From Burkholderiaceae bacterium (GTDB taxonomy: Bacteria; Pseudomonadota; Gammaproteobacteria; Burkholderiales; Burkholderiaceae_C), in contig JADMJJ010000014.1 in the NCBI GenBank assembly GCA_018780645.1, positions 34,430-98,429 of the forward strand: a stretch of DNA of 64,000 bases, read 5' to 3'. The notes beneath the pieces are model-generated. The model saw nothing but the letters and a program-made list of their open reading frames with translations. It was not told where the DNA came from and did no database searches. Each line of letters opens with the position of its first letter. Position 1 is the stretch's first letter. Below, one piece after another: positions 39,386-47,523 of this stretch. The position numbers were made by a program, and so were the translations under genes.

Positions 39386-39808
39386 TCAGGACTTGATCAG
39401 GCTGAATACCATCGCCTGAACGGCTTCCTTCAGCTTGGCGTTGGCCAGCTCCTTGCACTGTTCCTGGGTCGCGCCGGGCAGGGCGTCGAAGGTGGTGACT
39501 TTCTTCTCGGCCTTGAAGACCAGGGTCTTGCCGCTGACACCGACCGGCAGCATCATCACCCGCGCCGTCACGACACAGGTCTTGCTGGCGGTGAAACCAC
39601 CTTCGACCTCGGTGGCAAAGCCCCACTTCTTGGGCGAATACAGCTTCAGCATCTGCGGGGTGGTGACTTCCTTGAGCGTCGCGGCTGCGGAGGCCTTGTC
39701 GATCAGATTGGGCGTCGATTGGTCGAGCACCAGGTACTGCGGCGTCGCGGCAAAGGCGCTGGACGACAGGGCGAACAGGGCGGTCAGGCAGGCGTAGCGA
39801 AATTTCAT
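39386..39808 (-). CDS. Exported protein of unknown function
   Basis: 140 residues with a clear signal peptide (LTALFALSSSAFAA, cleaved near 20). The mature part is small and beta-rich: QYLVLDQSTPNLIDKASAA, LKLYSPKKWGFATEVEGGF, CVVTARVMMLPV and a helical C-terminus with AVQAMVFSLIKS; two cysteines (CVVT and EQCKEL) could form a disulfide. I do not recognise a family. Convergent with the DUF3667 gene (14 bp between stops) and codirectional with the LysR gene upstream. Confidence 0.78.
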   Translation of the reverse strand: MKFRYACLTALFALSSSAFAATPQYLVLDQSTPNLIDKASAAATLKEVTTPQMLKLYSPKKWGFATEVEGGFTASKTCVVTARVMMLPVGVSGKTLVFKAEKKVTTFDALPGATQEQCKELANAKLKEAVQAMVFSLIKS

Positions 39809-39880
39809 GGGGCGGATCCCGAAAGAATGACGACAAAGATGCGCGAGTGTACGCAGTCTGGGCGCCGGGCCGCGTCCTGA

Positions 39881-40810
39881 TCAACCCGAAGCGGCGGCCG
39901 TCAGCGCTGCCTGGGCTCTCAGCCACTGAGCCAGCGCCAGCACCGCCGGCCGGGCCGCCGCCTCGGGGGCCAGGACCAGATGGAAGGCCCGCATCGAGGC
40001 CAGGCCATCGTCGGCGAAGGGGGCGACCAGCTGGCCACTTTGCAGCAGGGCGTCGACCAGGGGCCGTCGACCCAGGGCCACGCCCTGGCCGGCCAGCGCC
40101 GCGGTGATGGTCTCGCCATAGCCGCTGAAGCTCAACGTGGCCGCCGGCTGCAGGCCTGCCTGTCCCTGGGACCGCAGCCACAGCTCCCACTCCAGCGGCA
40201 TGGCCGGGCGGTGGCGCTCCCACTGCATCTGCAGCAGGGTGTGCAGGCGCAGATCGGCCGCACTGCGCAGTGCCGGCCCGCCGCGCAGCAGCTGCGGGCT
40301 GCAGACCGGCAGCATGACCTCGCCGAACAGCAGCTCGCCTTCGGTCTGGCCCACCCGGCCGTAGCGTATGGCCAGATCGAAGCCGCCGCCGCCCAGCTCG
40401 TGAAGCGGCAGGCTGGCGTCCAGTCGCACATCAATGGCCGGATGGTCCTTGGTGAACAGGGCCAGGCGGGGTATCAGCCACAGCGAGGCAAGGCCCGGCG
40501 TCGTCGTCAGCGACAGCTCCTCGCGCGCCGTTGGCGCCCGGATCTGGGCGATCACGGCGCGCAGCTGGGCCAGCATCTCGCTGCACACGGCCTGCAACTG
40601 CTCGCCCTCGGGTGTCAGCTCCAGGGCGCGGTGGCGGCGGCGGAACAGCGACACGCCCAGATCTTCCTCCAGCGCGGCAATCTGCCGGCTCATCGCCGAC
40701 TGGGTGATGAAGCGCTCGGCGCCGGCCCGGGTGAACGACAGCTGGCGCGCCGCGGCCTCGAACGAGACCAGCAGATCGAGCGGTGGCAGCCGTCTGGATT
40801 GGTTTTGCAT
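39881..40810 (-). CDS. LysR-family transcriptional regulator (GcvA-like)
   Basis: 309 residues from the ATG at 40810; the frame extends 15 codons upstream without support. Winged HTH at the N-terminus: LDLLVSFEAAARQLSFTRAG, FITQSAMSRQIAALEEDLGV, LFRRRHRALELTPEGEQL. The periplasmic-binding-protein-like effector domain follows (SLTTTPGLASLWLIPRLALF, FDLAIRYGRVGQTEGELLFGEVMLPVCSP), which is typical of the GcvA/AmpR branch. Divergently transcribed from the DUF2917 and GNAT genes with about 108 bp between, so it probably regulates them. No link to either operator class of the glucan genes. Confidence 0.92.
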   Translation of the reverse strand: MQNQSRRLPPLDLLVSFEAAARQLSFTRAGAERFITQSAMSRQIAALEEDLGVSLFRRRHRALELTPEGEQLQAVCSEMLAQLRAVIAQIRAPTAREELSLTTTPGLASLWLIPRLALFTKDHPAIDVRLDASLPLHELGGGGFDLAIRYGRVGQTEGELLFGEVMLPVCSPQLLRGGPALRSAADLRLHTLLQMQWERHRPAMPLEWELWLRSQGQAGLQPAATLSFSGYGETITAALAGQGVALGRRPLVDALLQSGQLVAPFADDGLASMRAFHLVLAPEAAARPAVLALAQWLRAQAALTAAASG

Positions 40811-40918
40811 GCGCTGAGGGAATGCGTTGGATTCGATAAGAACGTTTGTCCGCACGGTCGTGCGAGATCAGTATGGCACCCATCGCACCTTCCCGTCGAC
40901 CCTCACAAGGAGTCCATC

Positions 40919-41269
40919 ATGTTCATCACCACCCACAAGGTCAACGTACCCGTCCAGCTCGGCAGCGTGGCCCGCTTGCAGCGGGCGCGTCATACGCGGC
41001 TGAGCGTGCGCCGCGGCGAGGCCTGGATCACGCTGGACGGCGACCTGCGCGACATCGTGCTGGCGGCCGGCGAAAGCTTTGTACTCGATTCGGACGCGGC
41101 CGTGGTCGTGTATCCCTTGCGCGGCGGTGGCAGCCTGGAACTGGAGCTGACCGGCGGATCCGGCTGGGCCCAGGTGGTCGGTGTGGGCAGCCACGCCGGC
41201 CTGCTGGCCAGGCTGGCCGATGCCCTGCGCCAGTGGCTGCGGCCGGCCCTCCCGGCGGGAGCACGGTGA
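40919..41269 (+). CDS. DUF2917 domain protein
   Basis: 116 residues from the ATG at 40919 with AAGGAG 8 bp upstream. Beta-rich cupin-like segment: LSVRRGEAWITLDGDLRDIVLAAGESFVLDSDAAVVVYPLRGGGSLEL, quoted here only as a region at about residues 26-75, with the DUF2917 pattern R-G-x-A-W-I-T. The C-terminus is an amphipathic helix ending RPALPAGAR. DUF2917 genes commonly sit beside a divergent LysR gene in Burkholderiales, as here. The function is unknown. The stop overlaps the GNAT start (TGATG). Confidence 0.85.
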   Translation: MFITTHKVNVPVQLGSVARLQRARHTRLSVRRGEAWITLDGDLRDIVLAAGESFVLDSDAAVVVYPLRGGGSLELELTGGSGWAQVVGVGSHAGLLARLADALRQWLRPALPAGAR

Positions 41270-41814
41270 TGCCGGCCCCGCTGCAACACGCCGCCGCGGC
41301 GGCGCTGTCCCCGGGCCGCGGCCTGGGTGTGCATATCACCCCGCTGCACCCGCAGGACGCCGCCGCGCTGCAGCGCTTTGTGCGCGAACTGTCCGCCCAC
41401 GCGCGCTATATGCGCTTCCAGTACGGCCTGCGCGAGCTCAGCCCGACCCTGCTGAGCCGGCTCACCCAGATCGACCAGCAAGACCATGTGGCCCTGGTGG
41501 CCCATGCCGCGCCGTCGGCCTGGGGCAGTGATGGCGAGCGCCCGTTGGTGGCCGATGCCCGCTATGTGCGCCTGGGCGACAGCGGCGATGCCGAGTTCGC
41601 CCTGGTCGTGGCCGACGACTGGCAGGGGCAGGGCCTGGCCCGCGAGCTGCTGGGACGGCTGATGGACCGTGCGCGCCGCCAGGGCCTGAAGCGCCTGCTT
41701 GGCGAGGTGCTGTGGGACAACCACGCGATGCTGGCGATGACGCGCCGCCTCGGTGGCCGTCTGGTCGTGCGGGCCGGCCACACCAGCGTGGTACAGGTGC
41801 AGTTCGAGTTGTGA
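41269..41814 (+). CDS. GNAT family N-acetyltransferase
   Basis: 181 residues; ATG overlaps the DUF2917 stop by one base. GNAT core: VHITPLHPQDAAALQRFVREL, ARYMRFQYGLRELSPTLLSRL and the acetyl-CoA loop ADDWQGQGLARELLGRLMDRAR (Q/R-x-x-G-x-G/A at QGQGLA), then LLGEVLWDNHAMLAMTRRLG. The pattern RYMRF...LSPTLLSRLTQID resembles the acetyltransferase domain found in Pat/Pka-type protein lysine acetyltransferases. The substrate is not defined. Probably co-transcribed with DUF2917 under the adjacent LysR regulator. Confidence 0.88.
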   Translation: MPAPLQHAAAAALSPGRGLGVHITPLHPQDAAALQRFVRELSAHARYMRFQYGLRELSPTLLSRLTQIDQQDHVALVAHAAPSAWGSDGERPLVADARYVRLGDSGDAEFALVVADDWQGQGLARELLGRLMDRARRQGLKRLLGEVLWDNHAMLAMTRRLGGRLVVRAGHTSVVQVQFEL

Positions 41815-41818
41815 GCGT

Positions 41819-43339
41819 TCAGCCTGCCTTGGTCGGCACAGAACTGGTCGGAAAGAACGCCGGCCCCCCGGGCCTCAGCCGCTTGCCTGCCGGGAGCTTG
41901 CTCCAGGCCAGCGAGGCGGGGTCGGCCGGCATGGCACCAGCGGCCTGAGCCACCAGCACCAGCTCGGCGATCGGTGCGAAGTCGGCGCGGAAGTGCACCG
42001 AGCTCTTGTTGACCAGTATCTTCATCGCCTCGGGCACGATGCCCACATGGCGATACAGCGCCCGGTCAAGCATCTGCATGCGGCCGCTGGACACGGCGAT
42101 CCGCACGCCGTCAATTGCCAGTTGCGCGCAGGGCCCCAGATTCGTCTGCACGCCGTTCATCATCTGGCCGGGCAGGGTGACGCGGCCGTCGCCAAGGCCC
42201 AGCACGGTGAAGCGCCCTTGCAAGGGCTCGTTACCGGCCATGCCGGGCTCGCCACCCAAGGTCAACTCGATCTCGGCACCGATGCCGGCGGCATGGGCCG
42301 CCGCCGCGGCCGCGGGGTCATGCAGCAGGCCCAGGGCCGCATCCTGCGCACCGGCGTCGAGCAACGCCCGCAGCATGCCGGTGGTGTTGCAGTGGCCGCC
42401 GGCGCCGGGGTTGTCCTGCGTGTCGGCGATGACCACCGGGCGCTGGGCCGTGGCCGCGACAGCGATGGCCCGGTGCACCGCCTCGGCGGCGCCGAGCAGT
42501 TCGAAGTCCCAGTCGGCTTCCTGCGCCTCGACGGCGTCGGCCAGCCTGTCGACGGCCGCGCGCACGGCCTGCGCATCGCTGCCATATCCCCACAGCGCCG
42601 GCCCGCAGCAGGCGATGTCGGCGGCCGGAAAGCCGGTGGCAAAGCTCAGATGCTGCACACCCAGCTGTTCCAGCGCATCGAGCTGGCCGTAGATCTGCCG
42701 CGGCAGGGCCAGGTCGGTGCACTGCGCATTCAGCGCGATCAGAAAGGGCGTCTGCCGCCAGGCCAGGGCCAGCCGCGGCGAGCCGTCCAGCCGGGCCTGC
42801 AGCAGGGCGGCGGCGCGGGCGCCGGTGGCGCGCATGTCGACATGGGGATAGGTGCGGTAGCTGACCAGCGCGTCGGCGAGTTCCAGCATCTGCGGGCTGA
42901 CGTTGGCATGCAGGTCCAGGCTGGCGATGAGGGGTATCTGCGGCGGCAGCACCGCGCGCAGCCGTGCCAGCAGCTCGCCCTCGCAGTCGTCCACATGCTC
43001 GGCCACCGCCGCGCCATGCAGGTCCAGATAGACGGCGTCGGGCTGCTCGCTGCGGGCGGCCTCGACGATGGCCGCGCTGATGCGCTCGAAGGCTGCGCGG
43101 GTGACCGGTCCGCTGGGGCAGGCCGCGGCCCAGATCACCGGCAGATAGTGGTGGCCGCGGCCCTGCATCGCTTCGAGAAAACCGCCCAGAGGCACATCGA
43201 TGTCGCGCAGGCCCAGCAGGTCCCGGCCCAAGCGCAGGGCGGGAAAGCCGCCGCCGTTTTCGAACTCTGCCCAGCCGGCGCGGCTGTTGGCAAAGGTGTT
43301 GGTCTCGTGCTGGAAGCCAGCGATCAGGATGCGTGAAAT
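41819..43339 (-). CDS. M81 family metallopeptidase (MlrC-like) with apparent ATT start
   Basis: 506 residues if begun at ATT 43339. The conserved family N-terminus SRILIAGFQHETNTFANSRA, with the metal-ligand His11, is fully present in frame but has no ATG, GTG or TTG before it; GGAGGA lies exactly 7 bp upstream of ATT. The first standard start (TTG 43231) would delete the metal site. Other blocks: YLDLHGAAVAEHVDDCEGEL, SLDLHANVSPQM, SYRTYPHVDMRATGARAA and ADTQDNPGAGGHCNTTGML. MlrC hydrolyses linearised microcystin in sphingomonads, but most relatives have unknown peptidase or amidase roles. Located 16 bp after the kinase gene. Confidence 0.85.
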   Translation of the reverse strand: MSRILIAGFQHETNTFANSRAGWAEFENGGGFPALRLGRDLLGLRDIDVPLGGFLEAMQGRGHHYLPVIWAAACPSGPVTRAAFERISAAIVEAARSEQPDAVYLDLHGAAVAEHVDDCEGELLARLRAVLPPQIPLIASLDLHANVSPQMLELADALVSYRTYPHVDMRATGARAAALLQARLDGSPRLALAWRQTPFLIALNAQCTDLALPRQIYGQLDALEQLGVQHLSFATGFPAADIACCGPALWGYGSDAQAVRAAVDRLADAVEAQEADWDFELLGAAEAVHRAIAVAATAQRPVVIADTQDNPGAGGHCNTTGMLRALLDAGAQDAALGLLHDPAAAAAAHAAGIGAEIELTLGGEPGMAGNEPLQGRFTVLGLGDGRVTLPGQMMNGVQTNLGPCAQLAIDGVRIAVSSGRMQMLDRALYRHVGIVPEAMKILVNKSSVHFRADFAPIAELVLVAQAAGAMPADPASLAWSKLPAGKRLRPGGPAFFPTSSVPTKAG

Positions 43340-43355
43340 GGCGGTCTCCTCCGTT

Positions 43356-44825
43356 TCAATGTGCCCGCTTGCCCATCTCGCGCACGACGGTCACCGAGCA
43401 GTCGGATTCGGCCACCACGCGGGCCGACACGCTGCCCAGATAGCGGCGCAGCACCGAGTTGTCGCGGGCGCCCATGATGATGTGATCGACACCCATCTTG
43501 GCGGCGAACTCGATCAGCGCGGTGGCCGGGTCGGGGGCCTCCAGCACATGAAAGGTCAGCCGGCCGTCTTCCAGCTTCAAAGCCTGCGACACCGGCCGCA
43601 CCCAGTGCTTCAGCGCCACCAGCTGTTTGACGTGGTGGCTGCGGCCCTGCTCGTCGGTCAGCTCGTCCATGCCGATGCGGGCCGTCTTCATCACGCTGAC
43701 GCAGGCCAGGCGCGCACCGGGTTCGATCTCGAGCACGCGGCGCACGGTTTCGCTGAGCTTGGCCAGCAGGCCCGGTGTGGCACCCTGCACATCGACAGCG
43801 GCGAGGATGATGGGGCTGCGCGCTACCTGCTCGGTGACGCTGTGCTGGGTCGGCGGCTCGGCCCCCATGGCCACGAACCAGCGGCGCATGCGCCGCCAGA
43901 AGCCACTGGTGCTCAGCTTGCTGGCCCGCGCCGTGAGCTTGATCTCGCCGGGGTTCTGCAGGTCCAACGCCAGCTGGGCGGCGCTCTGGTAGCGGCGCTC
44001 GGGCTTGACTTCGAGGCAGCGCAGCACCACCTCCTGCCACCAGGGCGGCAGCTCGGGGTGCAGCGCTCTCGGTGGCACCGGCTCGATATAGAGTCGACGG
44101 CGCAGGCCGGCCACCGAGCTGGGCTGGCCGAACGGCCGCTCGCCGGTGGACAGGTGGTAGAGCATCACGCCCAGTGCGAACAGGTCGCTGCGCGGGTCAT
44201 TGCGCACGAACTGCACCTGCTCGGGCGACATATAGGGCCCGGTGCCCATGGGCAGCGAAAACTCTTCTTCGAGCAGATCGGGCAGATGGTCATGGCGCGA
44301 CAGGCCGAAGTCCACCAGCACCGCCTCGCCGCTGGCGCGGAACATGATGTTGCTGGGCTTCACGTCCAGGTGCACGACATGCTGGCGGTGCAGGTCATGC
44401 AGCGCAGTGGCGACCTTGATGCCGATGTCCACCACCTCGTCCAGCGGCAGCGGCGCATGGTCCAGGCGCGGCCGCAGCGAGTCGCCGGGCACGCGCTCCA
44501 TCACCACATAGGCCTGGCGCGTCCAGTCACCGCGGGCGACGAAGCGCGGTACGTGGGGGCCGCTGAGCCGCGGCATCAGCATCTGCTCGACCTCGAAGCC
44601 GACGATCGTCGCCGGGTCTTCGCCACCCTTGATGCGCGGCACCTTCATCAGCAATGGCAGCTCGGGCTCGACGCCGTCAAGGCGGGTCACGCTCCACAGA
44701 TTGGCCATGCCGCCCTGGTGCAGGCGCTCTTCCAGCCGGAACTGGTCTATGACCTGGCCGGCCTCCAAGGGGCCATGTTTGTCCTGCACCGTTGGTTCGG
44801 TGGCTTGGCCGGCGGCTTGTTCCAT
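43356..44825 (-). CDS. Serine/threonine protein kinase fused to a universal stress protein domain
   Basis: 489 residues. N-terminal Hanks-type kinase (about 27-300): glycine loop LHQGGMANLW, Lys61 in LLMKVPRI, catalytic loop HLDVKPSN (His152, Asp154, Lys156; Leu replaces the usual Arg of HRD), DFG at 172-174, then GTGPYMSPEQV and RSDLFALGVMLYHL. A basic linker (SGFWRRMRRWF) leads to a C-terminal UspA domain (about 335-486) with SPIILAAVDVQG, VDHIIMGARDNSVLRRYLGS and ESDCSVTVVRE. The USP ATP loop is partly degenerate because the second Gly is missing. No transmembrane segment. Directly downstream (4 bp) of a metallophosphoesterase gene, suggesting a kinase/phosphatase pair. Confidence 0.92.
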   Translation of the reverse strand: MEQAAGQATEPTVQDKHGPLEAGQVIDQFRLEERLHQGGMANLWSVTRLDGVEPELPLLMKVPRIKGGEDPATIVGFEVEQMLMPRLSGPHVPRFVARGDWTRQAYVVMERVPGDSLRPRLDHAPLPLDEVVDIGIKVATALHDLHRQHVVHLDVKPSNIMFRASGEAVLVDFGLSRHDHLPDLLEEEFSLPMGTGPYMSPEQVQFVRNDPRSDLFALGVMLYHLSTGERPFGQPSSVAGLRRRLYIEPVPPRALHPELPPWWQEVVLRCLEVKPERRYQSAAQLALDLQNPGEIKLTARASKLSTSGFWRRMRRWFVAMGAEPPTQHSVTEQVARSPIILAAVDVQGATPGLLAKLSETVRRVLEIEPGARLACVSVMKTARIGMDELTDEQGRSHHVKQLVALKHWVRPVSQALKLEDGRLTFHVLEAPDPATALIEFAAKMGVDHIIMGARDNSVLRRYLGSVSARVVAESDCSVTVVREMGKRAH

Positions 44826-44829
44826 GCGC

Positions 44830-45573
44830 TCACTCTCCTTCGAACAGTCGCGCGGCCAGGCGGTCGGGCAGGCCGGCCTCGCGGATGCGCTGGGCGGCCC
44901 CTTCGATGTTGTAGGGCACGCGGTGAAAGGTCAGCTCGGCGCTGGCGAGGTCCAGCATGGCATAGGCCGCCGCCGGGTTGCCGTCGCGGGGCTGGCCCAC
45001 CGAGCCCGGAATGGCCAGCCACTGGCGGTTGCTCAGCAGCGGGATCGGTACGCCGGCCACCGGTGCGAAGTCCCCGGCCTTGCCGGTGCCCGACAGATGG
45101 AACAGCATCGGCTCATGCATATGGCCACAGAAGGTCAGGCGCTGGCGCGTGGCGTGCAAGCTGCGCACCGCCTCGCTGCGGCCCAGGATGTACTCCCAGC
45201 CACCGGGGTCGAAGGCATTGGCATGGACATAGAGCCGGTCGTCGCGCTGCTGGTGCATGGGCAGCTTGGCCAGGAAGTCGAGTTGCTCGGGCTTGAGCTG
45301 GGCGCGCGTCCACTCGACCGCGGCGCGGGCGTCCTCGCGCATGCCCGAGCCCGCCCCCTGCACCACGGCGGCATCGTGGTTGCCCATCACCGCCATGGCA
45401 CCCTGGGCGACGAATTCGCGAACACGGTCGACCACCCAGCCGGGGTCGGCGCCATAGCCGACATAGTCACCCAGAAAGGCGTATTGAGTGGCGCCTTGGG
45501 CGCCGGCATGCTCCAGTACGGCCTCGAAGGCCTCGCGGTTGGCATGCATATCGGTGATGAGGGCTTGTTTCAT
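44830..45573 (-). CDS. Metallophosphoesterase
   Basis: 247 residues from the ATG at 45573 with the family N-terminus directly after it. Calcineurin-like motifs: ALITDMHANREAF (D-x-H), FLGDYVGYGADP (GD), VMGNHDAAVV (GNHD) and FCGHMHEPMLF (GHxH), with a further His in LYVHANAF. Belongs to the YfcE/predicted phosphodiesterase group; substrates range from phosphoproteins to nucleotides. The 4-bp gap to the kinase-Usp gene implies one operon, and a phosphoprotein phosphatase acting against that kinase is a reasonable but untested idea. Confidence 0.9.
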   Translation of the reverse strand: MKQALITDMHANREAFEAVLEHAGAQGATQYAFLGDYVGYGADPGWVVDRVREFVAQGAMAVMGNHDAAVVQGAGSGMREDARAAVEWTRAQLKPEQLDFLAKLPMHQQRDDRLYVHANAFDPGGWEYILGRSEAVRSLHATRQRLTFCGHMHEPMLFHLSGTGKAGDFAPVAGVPIPLLSNRQWLAIPGSVGQPRDGNPAAAYAMLDLASAELTFHRVPYNIEGAAQRIREAGLPDRLAARLFEGE

Positions 45574-45739
45574 GGGTCTCTCAGCATGGCCCTCGAGGCT
45601 GACGTCAGGCTGAGCATAGGGTATGCGTGACCCCGGCCGGTGGCGCCACGGTCTCAGAGCTGTGCGATGGGCGCAAATGCCGCCGCCGGCCGGACGGAAA
45701 ATCGGCAAAAATGAAGGCTGTCGGAGTCAAGGAGCATGG

Positions 45740-46549
45740 GTGCGCACTATCCTGGGGTTCATCACGGTGATCTTGATGCTGATGGCGTCGGTGCCCAGTC
45801 ACGCTCAATGTTCGCGTGCCATCAATGTGCCGGTGTCGCCGACCGGCCTGAGCGTGACGGTCGGTGCGGACGGCGTGGGCGGCGTGTATCCGGACATCCT
45901 GCGCAGCGTCGCCGCCAAGGAGGGTTGCAGTTTCACCTTCTCGGTGGTGCCCAGGGCGCGCCAGGAGGTGATGTTCGAGACCGGCAAGGCCGATCTGCTG
46001 ATTCCGGCCAGCCGGACAAGCCGGCGCGATGAACATGGCATCTTCGTGCCTCTGATCTACAACCGAGCCACCCTGATCTCGCTGGCGTCCGAGCGTCCGG
46101 CGGTGCGCAGCGCGCAGGAACTGCTGGAGCGGCGCGAATTGCGCGTGGCCCTGGTGCGTGGCTATGACTATGGCGAGGCGTACCAGGAACTGGTCAGGGA
46201 ACTGGGCAAGCAGGGCCGTCTGACGCTCGATGTTGACGCCAATTCGATTGCCCGCAAACTGGGCGCCGGCATGGCCGATGTGACCATCATGGCGCCCTCG
46301 ATTCTGGTCGGCGCCATGGTTGGCGACTCCCGGGTCGAGCCGCTGACCGACAAGCTGCGCTACGAGGCGCTGCCCGAACTGCCCTGGGGCGACAGTGGCG
46401 CCTACATCTCGAAGACGGCCGTCAGCGCCGAAGACCGCGCCACGCTGCGCGAGTTGCTGGAGGGGGCCACCAAGTCGGGCGCGCTGTGGAGGGCCTTCCA
46501 GCGCTACTACCCGCCGGGCAGCCTGAAGGACAGCATCAGGCCGCGCTAG
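45740..46549 (+). CDS. Periplasmic solute-binding (SBP_bac_3-like) protein
   Basis: 269 residues from the GTG at 45740, with AAGGAG 5 bp upstream; the ATG at 45736 is out of frame. Signal peptide ending SHAQ (about 23). Binding-protein fold of the amino-acid type: YPDILRSVAAKEGCSFTFSVV, RQEVMFETGKADLLIPAS, LRVALVRGYDYGEAYQELV and a C-terminal helix LREL..GALWRAFQRYYPPGS. No permease or ATPase gene is adjacent, so it may be an orphan receptor or sensor; some such proteins serve as stand-alone detectors. Ligand unknown. Convergent with argF. Confidence 0.82.
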   Translation: MRTILGFITVILMLMASVPSHAQCSRAINVPVSPTGLSVTVGADGVGGVYPDILRSVAAKEGCSFTFSVVPRARQEVMFETGKADLLIPASRTSRRDEHGIFVPLIYNRATLISLASERPAVRSAQELLERRELRVALVRGYDYGEAYQELVRELGKQGRLTLDVDANSIARKLGAGMADVTIMAPSILVGAMVGDSRVEPLTDKLRYEALPELPWGDSGAYISKTAVSAEDRATLRELLEGATKSGALWRAFQRYYPPGSLKDSIRPR

Positions 46550-46555
46550 CGGTCA

Positions 46556-47518
46556 TCAGCCGATACGCCCGAGCAACAGGTACTCCATCAGTGCCTTCTG
46601 CACGTGCATTCTGTTCTCGGCCTCGTCCCAGACCACCGACTGGGGCCCGTCGATCACCTCGGCGCTGACCTCCTCGCCGCGATGCGCCGGCAGGCAGTGC
46701 ATGAACAGCGCATCGGGGCGGGCCAGGGCCATCATCTCGGCATCCACACACCAGTCGGCGAAGGCCTTGCGGCGGGTCTCGTTCTCCGCCTCGTAGCCCA
46801 TGCTGGTCCAGACGTCGGTGGTCACCAGGTCGGCGCCGCGGCAGGCCTCCATCGGGTCCTTGAAGACCTTGTAGCAATCGCTGTTGTTGATGCCTGCGAC
46901 CTTGGCGTCCACCTCGTAGCCGCTGGGCGTGCTGACATGGACGGTGAAGCCCAGGATCTCGGCCGCCTGCAGCCAGGTGTTGGCCATATTGTTGCCGTCA
47001 CCGACCCAGGCCACGACCTTGCCCTTCAAGCAGTCCGGGTCGATCACCCCGCGCGCGCTGGTGCCTCGCTGCTCGATATAGGTGTAGATGTCGGCCAGGA
47101 TCTGGCAGGGGTGGTACTCGTTGGTCAGGCCGTTGATGACCGGCACCCGCGAATGCGCCGCGAAGCGCTCGATCTTGGTCTGCTCGAAGGTGCGTATCAT
47201 CACCAGATCGACCATGCGGCTGATCACCCGCGCGCTGTCTTCCAGCGGCTCGGCACGGCCCAGCTGGCTGTCGCCGGTGGTCAGGTGCACCACCGAGCCG
47301 CCCATCTGGTACATGCCGGCCTCGAAGCTGACGCGCGTGCGCGTGCTGGCCTTCTCGAAGATCATGGCCAGGGTACGGTCGACCAGCGGCTGGTACTTCT
47401 CGTAGTTCTTGAATCGTCGCTTGATGGTGGCCACTCGTTCGAACAAGTAGGCGTATTCCTCGGCGCGGAAATCCTTGAACTGGAGATAGTGACGCATCAG
47501 ACTCATACCCGGTTTCAT
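46556..47518 (-). CDS. argF: Ornithine carbamoyltransferase
   Basis: Makes citrulline from ornithine and carbamoyl phosphate in arginine synthesis; cytoplasmic trimer. 320 residues from ATG 47518; ATGs at 47506 and 47497 (MRHYLQFKDF) fit the usual start of family members equally well. Motifs: carbamoyl-phosphate site FEKASTRTRVSFE, the HPCQ motif in YHPCQILADIYTY, WVGDGNNMANTW, and the ornithine loop HCLPAHRGEEVS. Follows argD by 5 bp in the same direction, giving two arginine genes in one operon, a common Burkholderiales order. Confidence 0.96.
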   Translation of the reverse strand: MKPGMSLMRHYLQFKDFRAEEYAYLFERVATIKRRFKNYEKYQPLVDRTLAMIFEKASTRTRVSFEAGMYQMGGSVVHLTTGDSQLGRAEPLEDSARVISRMVDLVMIRTFEQTKIERFAAHSRVPVINGLTNEYHPCQILADIYTYIEQRGTSARGVIDPDCLKGKVVAWVGDGNNMANTWLQAAEILGFTVHVSTPSGYEVDAKVAGINNSDCYKVFKDPMEACRGADLVTTDVWTSMGYEAENETRRKAFADWCVDAEMMALARPDALFMHCLPAHRGEEVSAEVIDGPQSVVWDEAENRMHVQKALMEYLLLGRIG

Positions 47519-47523
47519 GTGGT

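Noticed and set aside
43200..45296. 698-codon plus-strand frame over the kinase and phosphoesterase genes
   Set aside because: Antisense shadow; both minus-strand genes have complete catalytic motifs.
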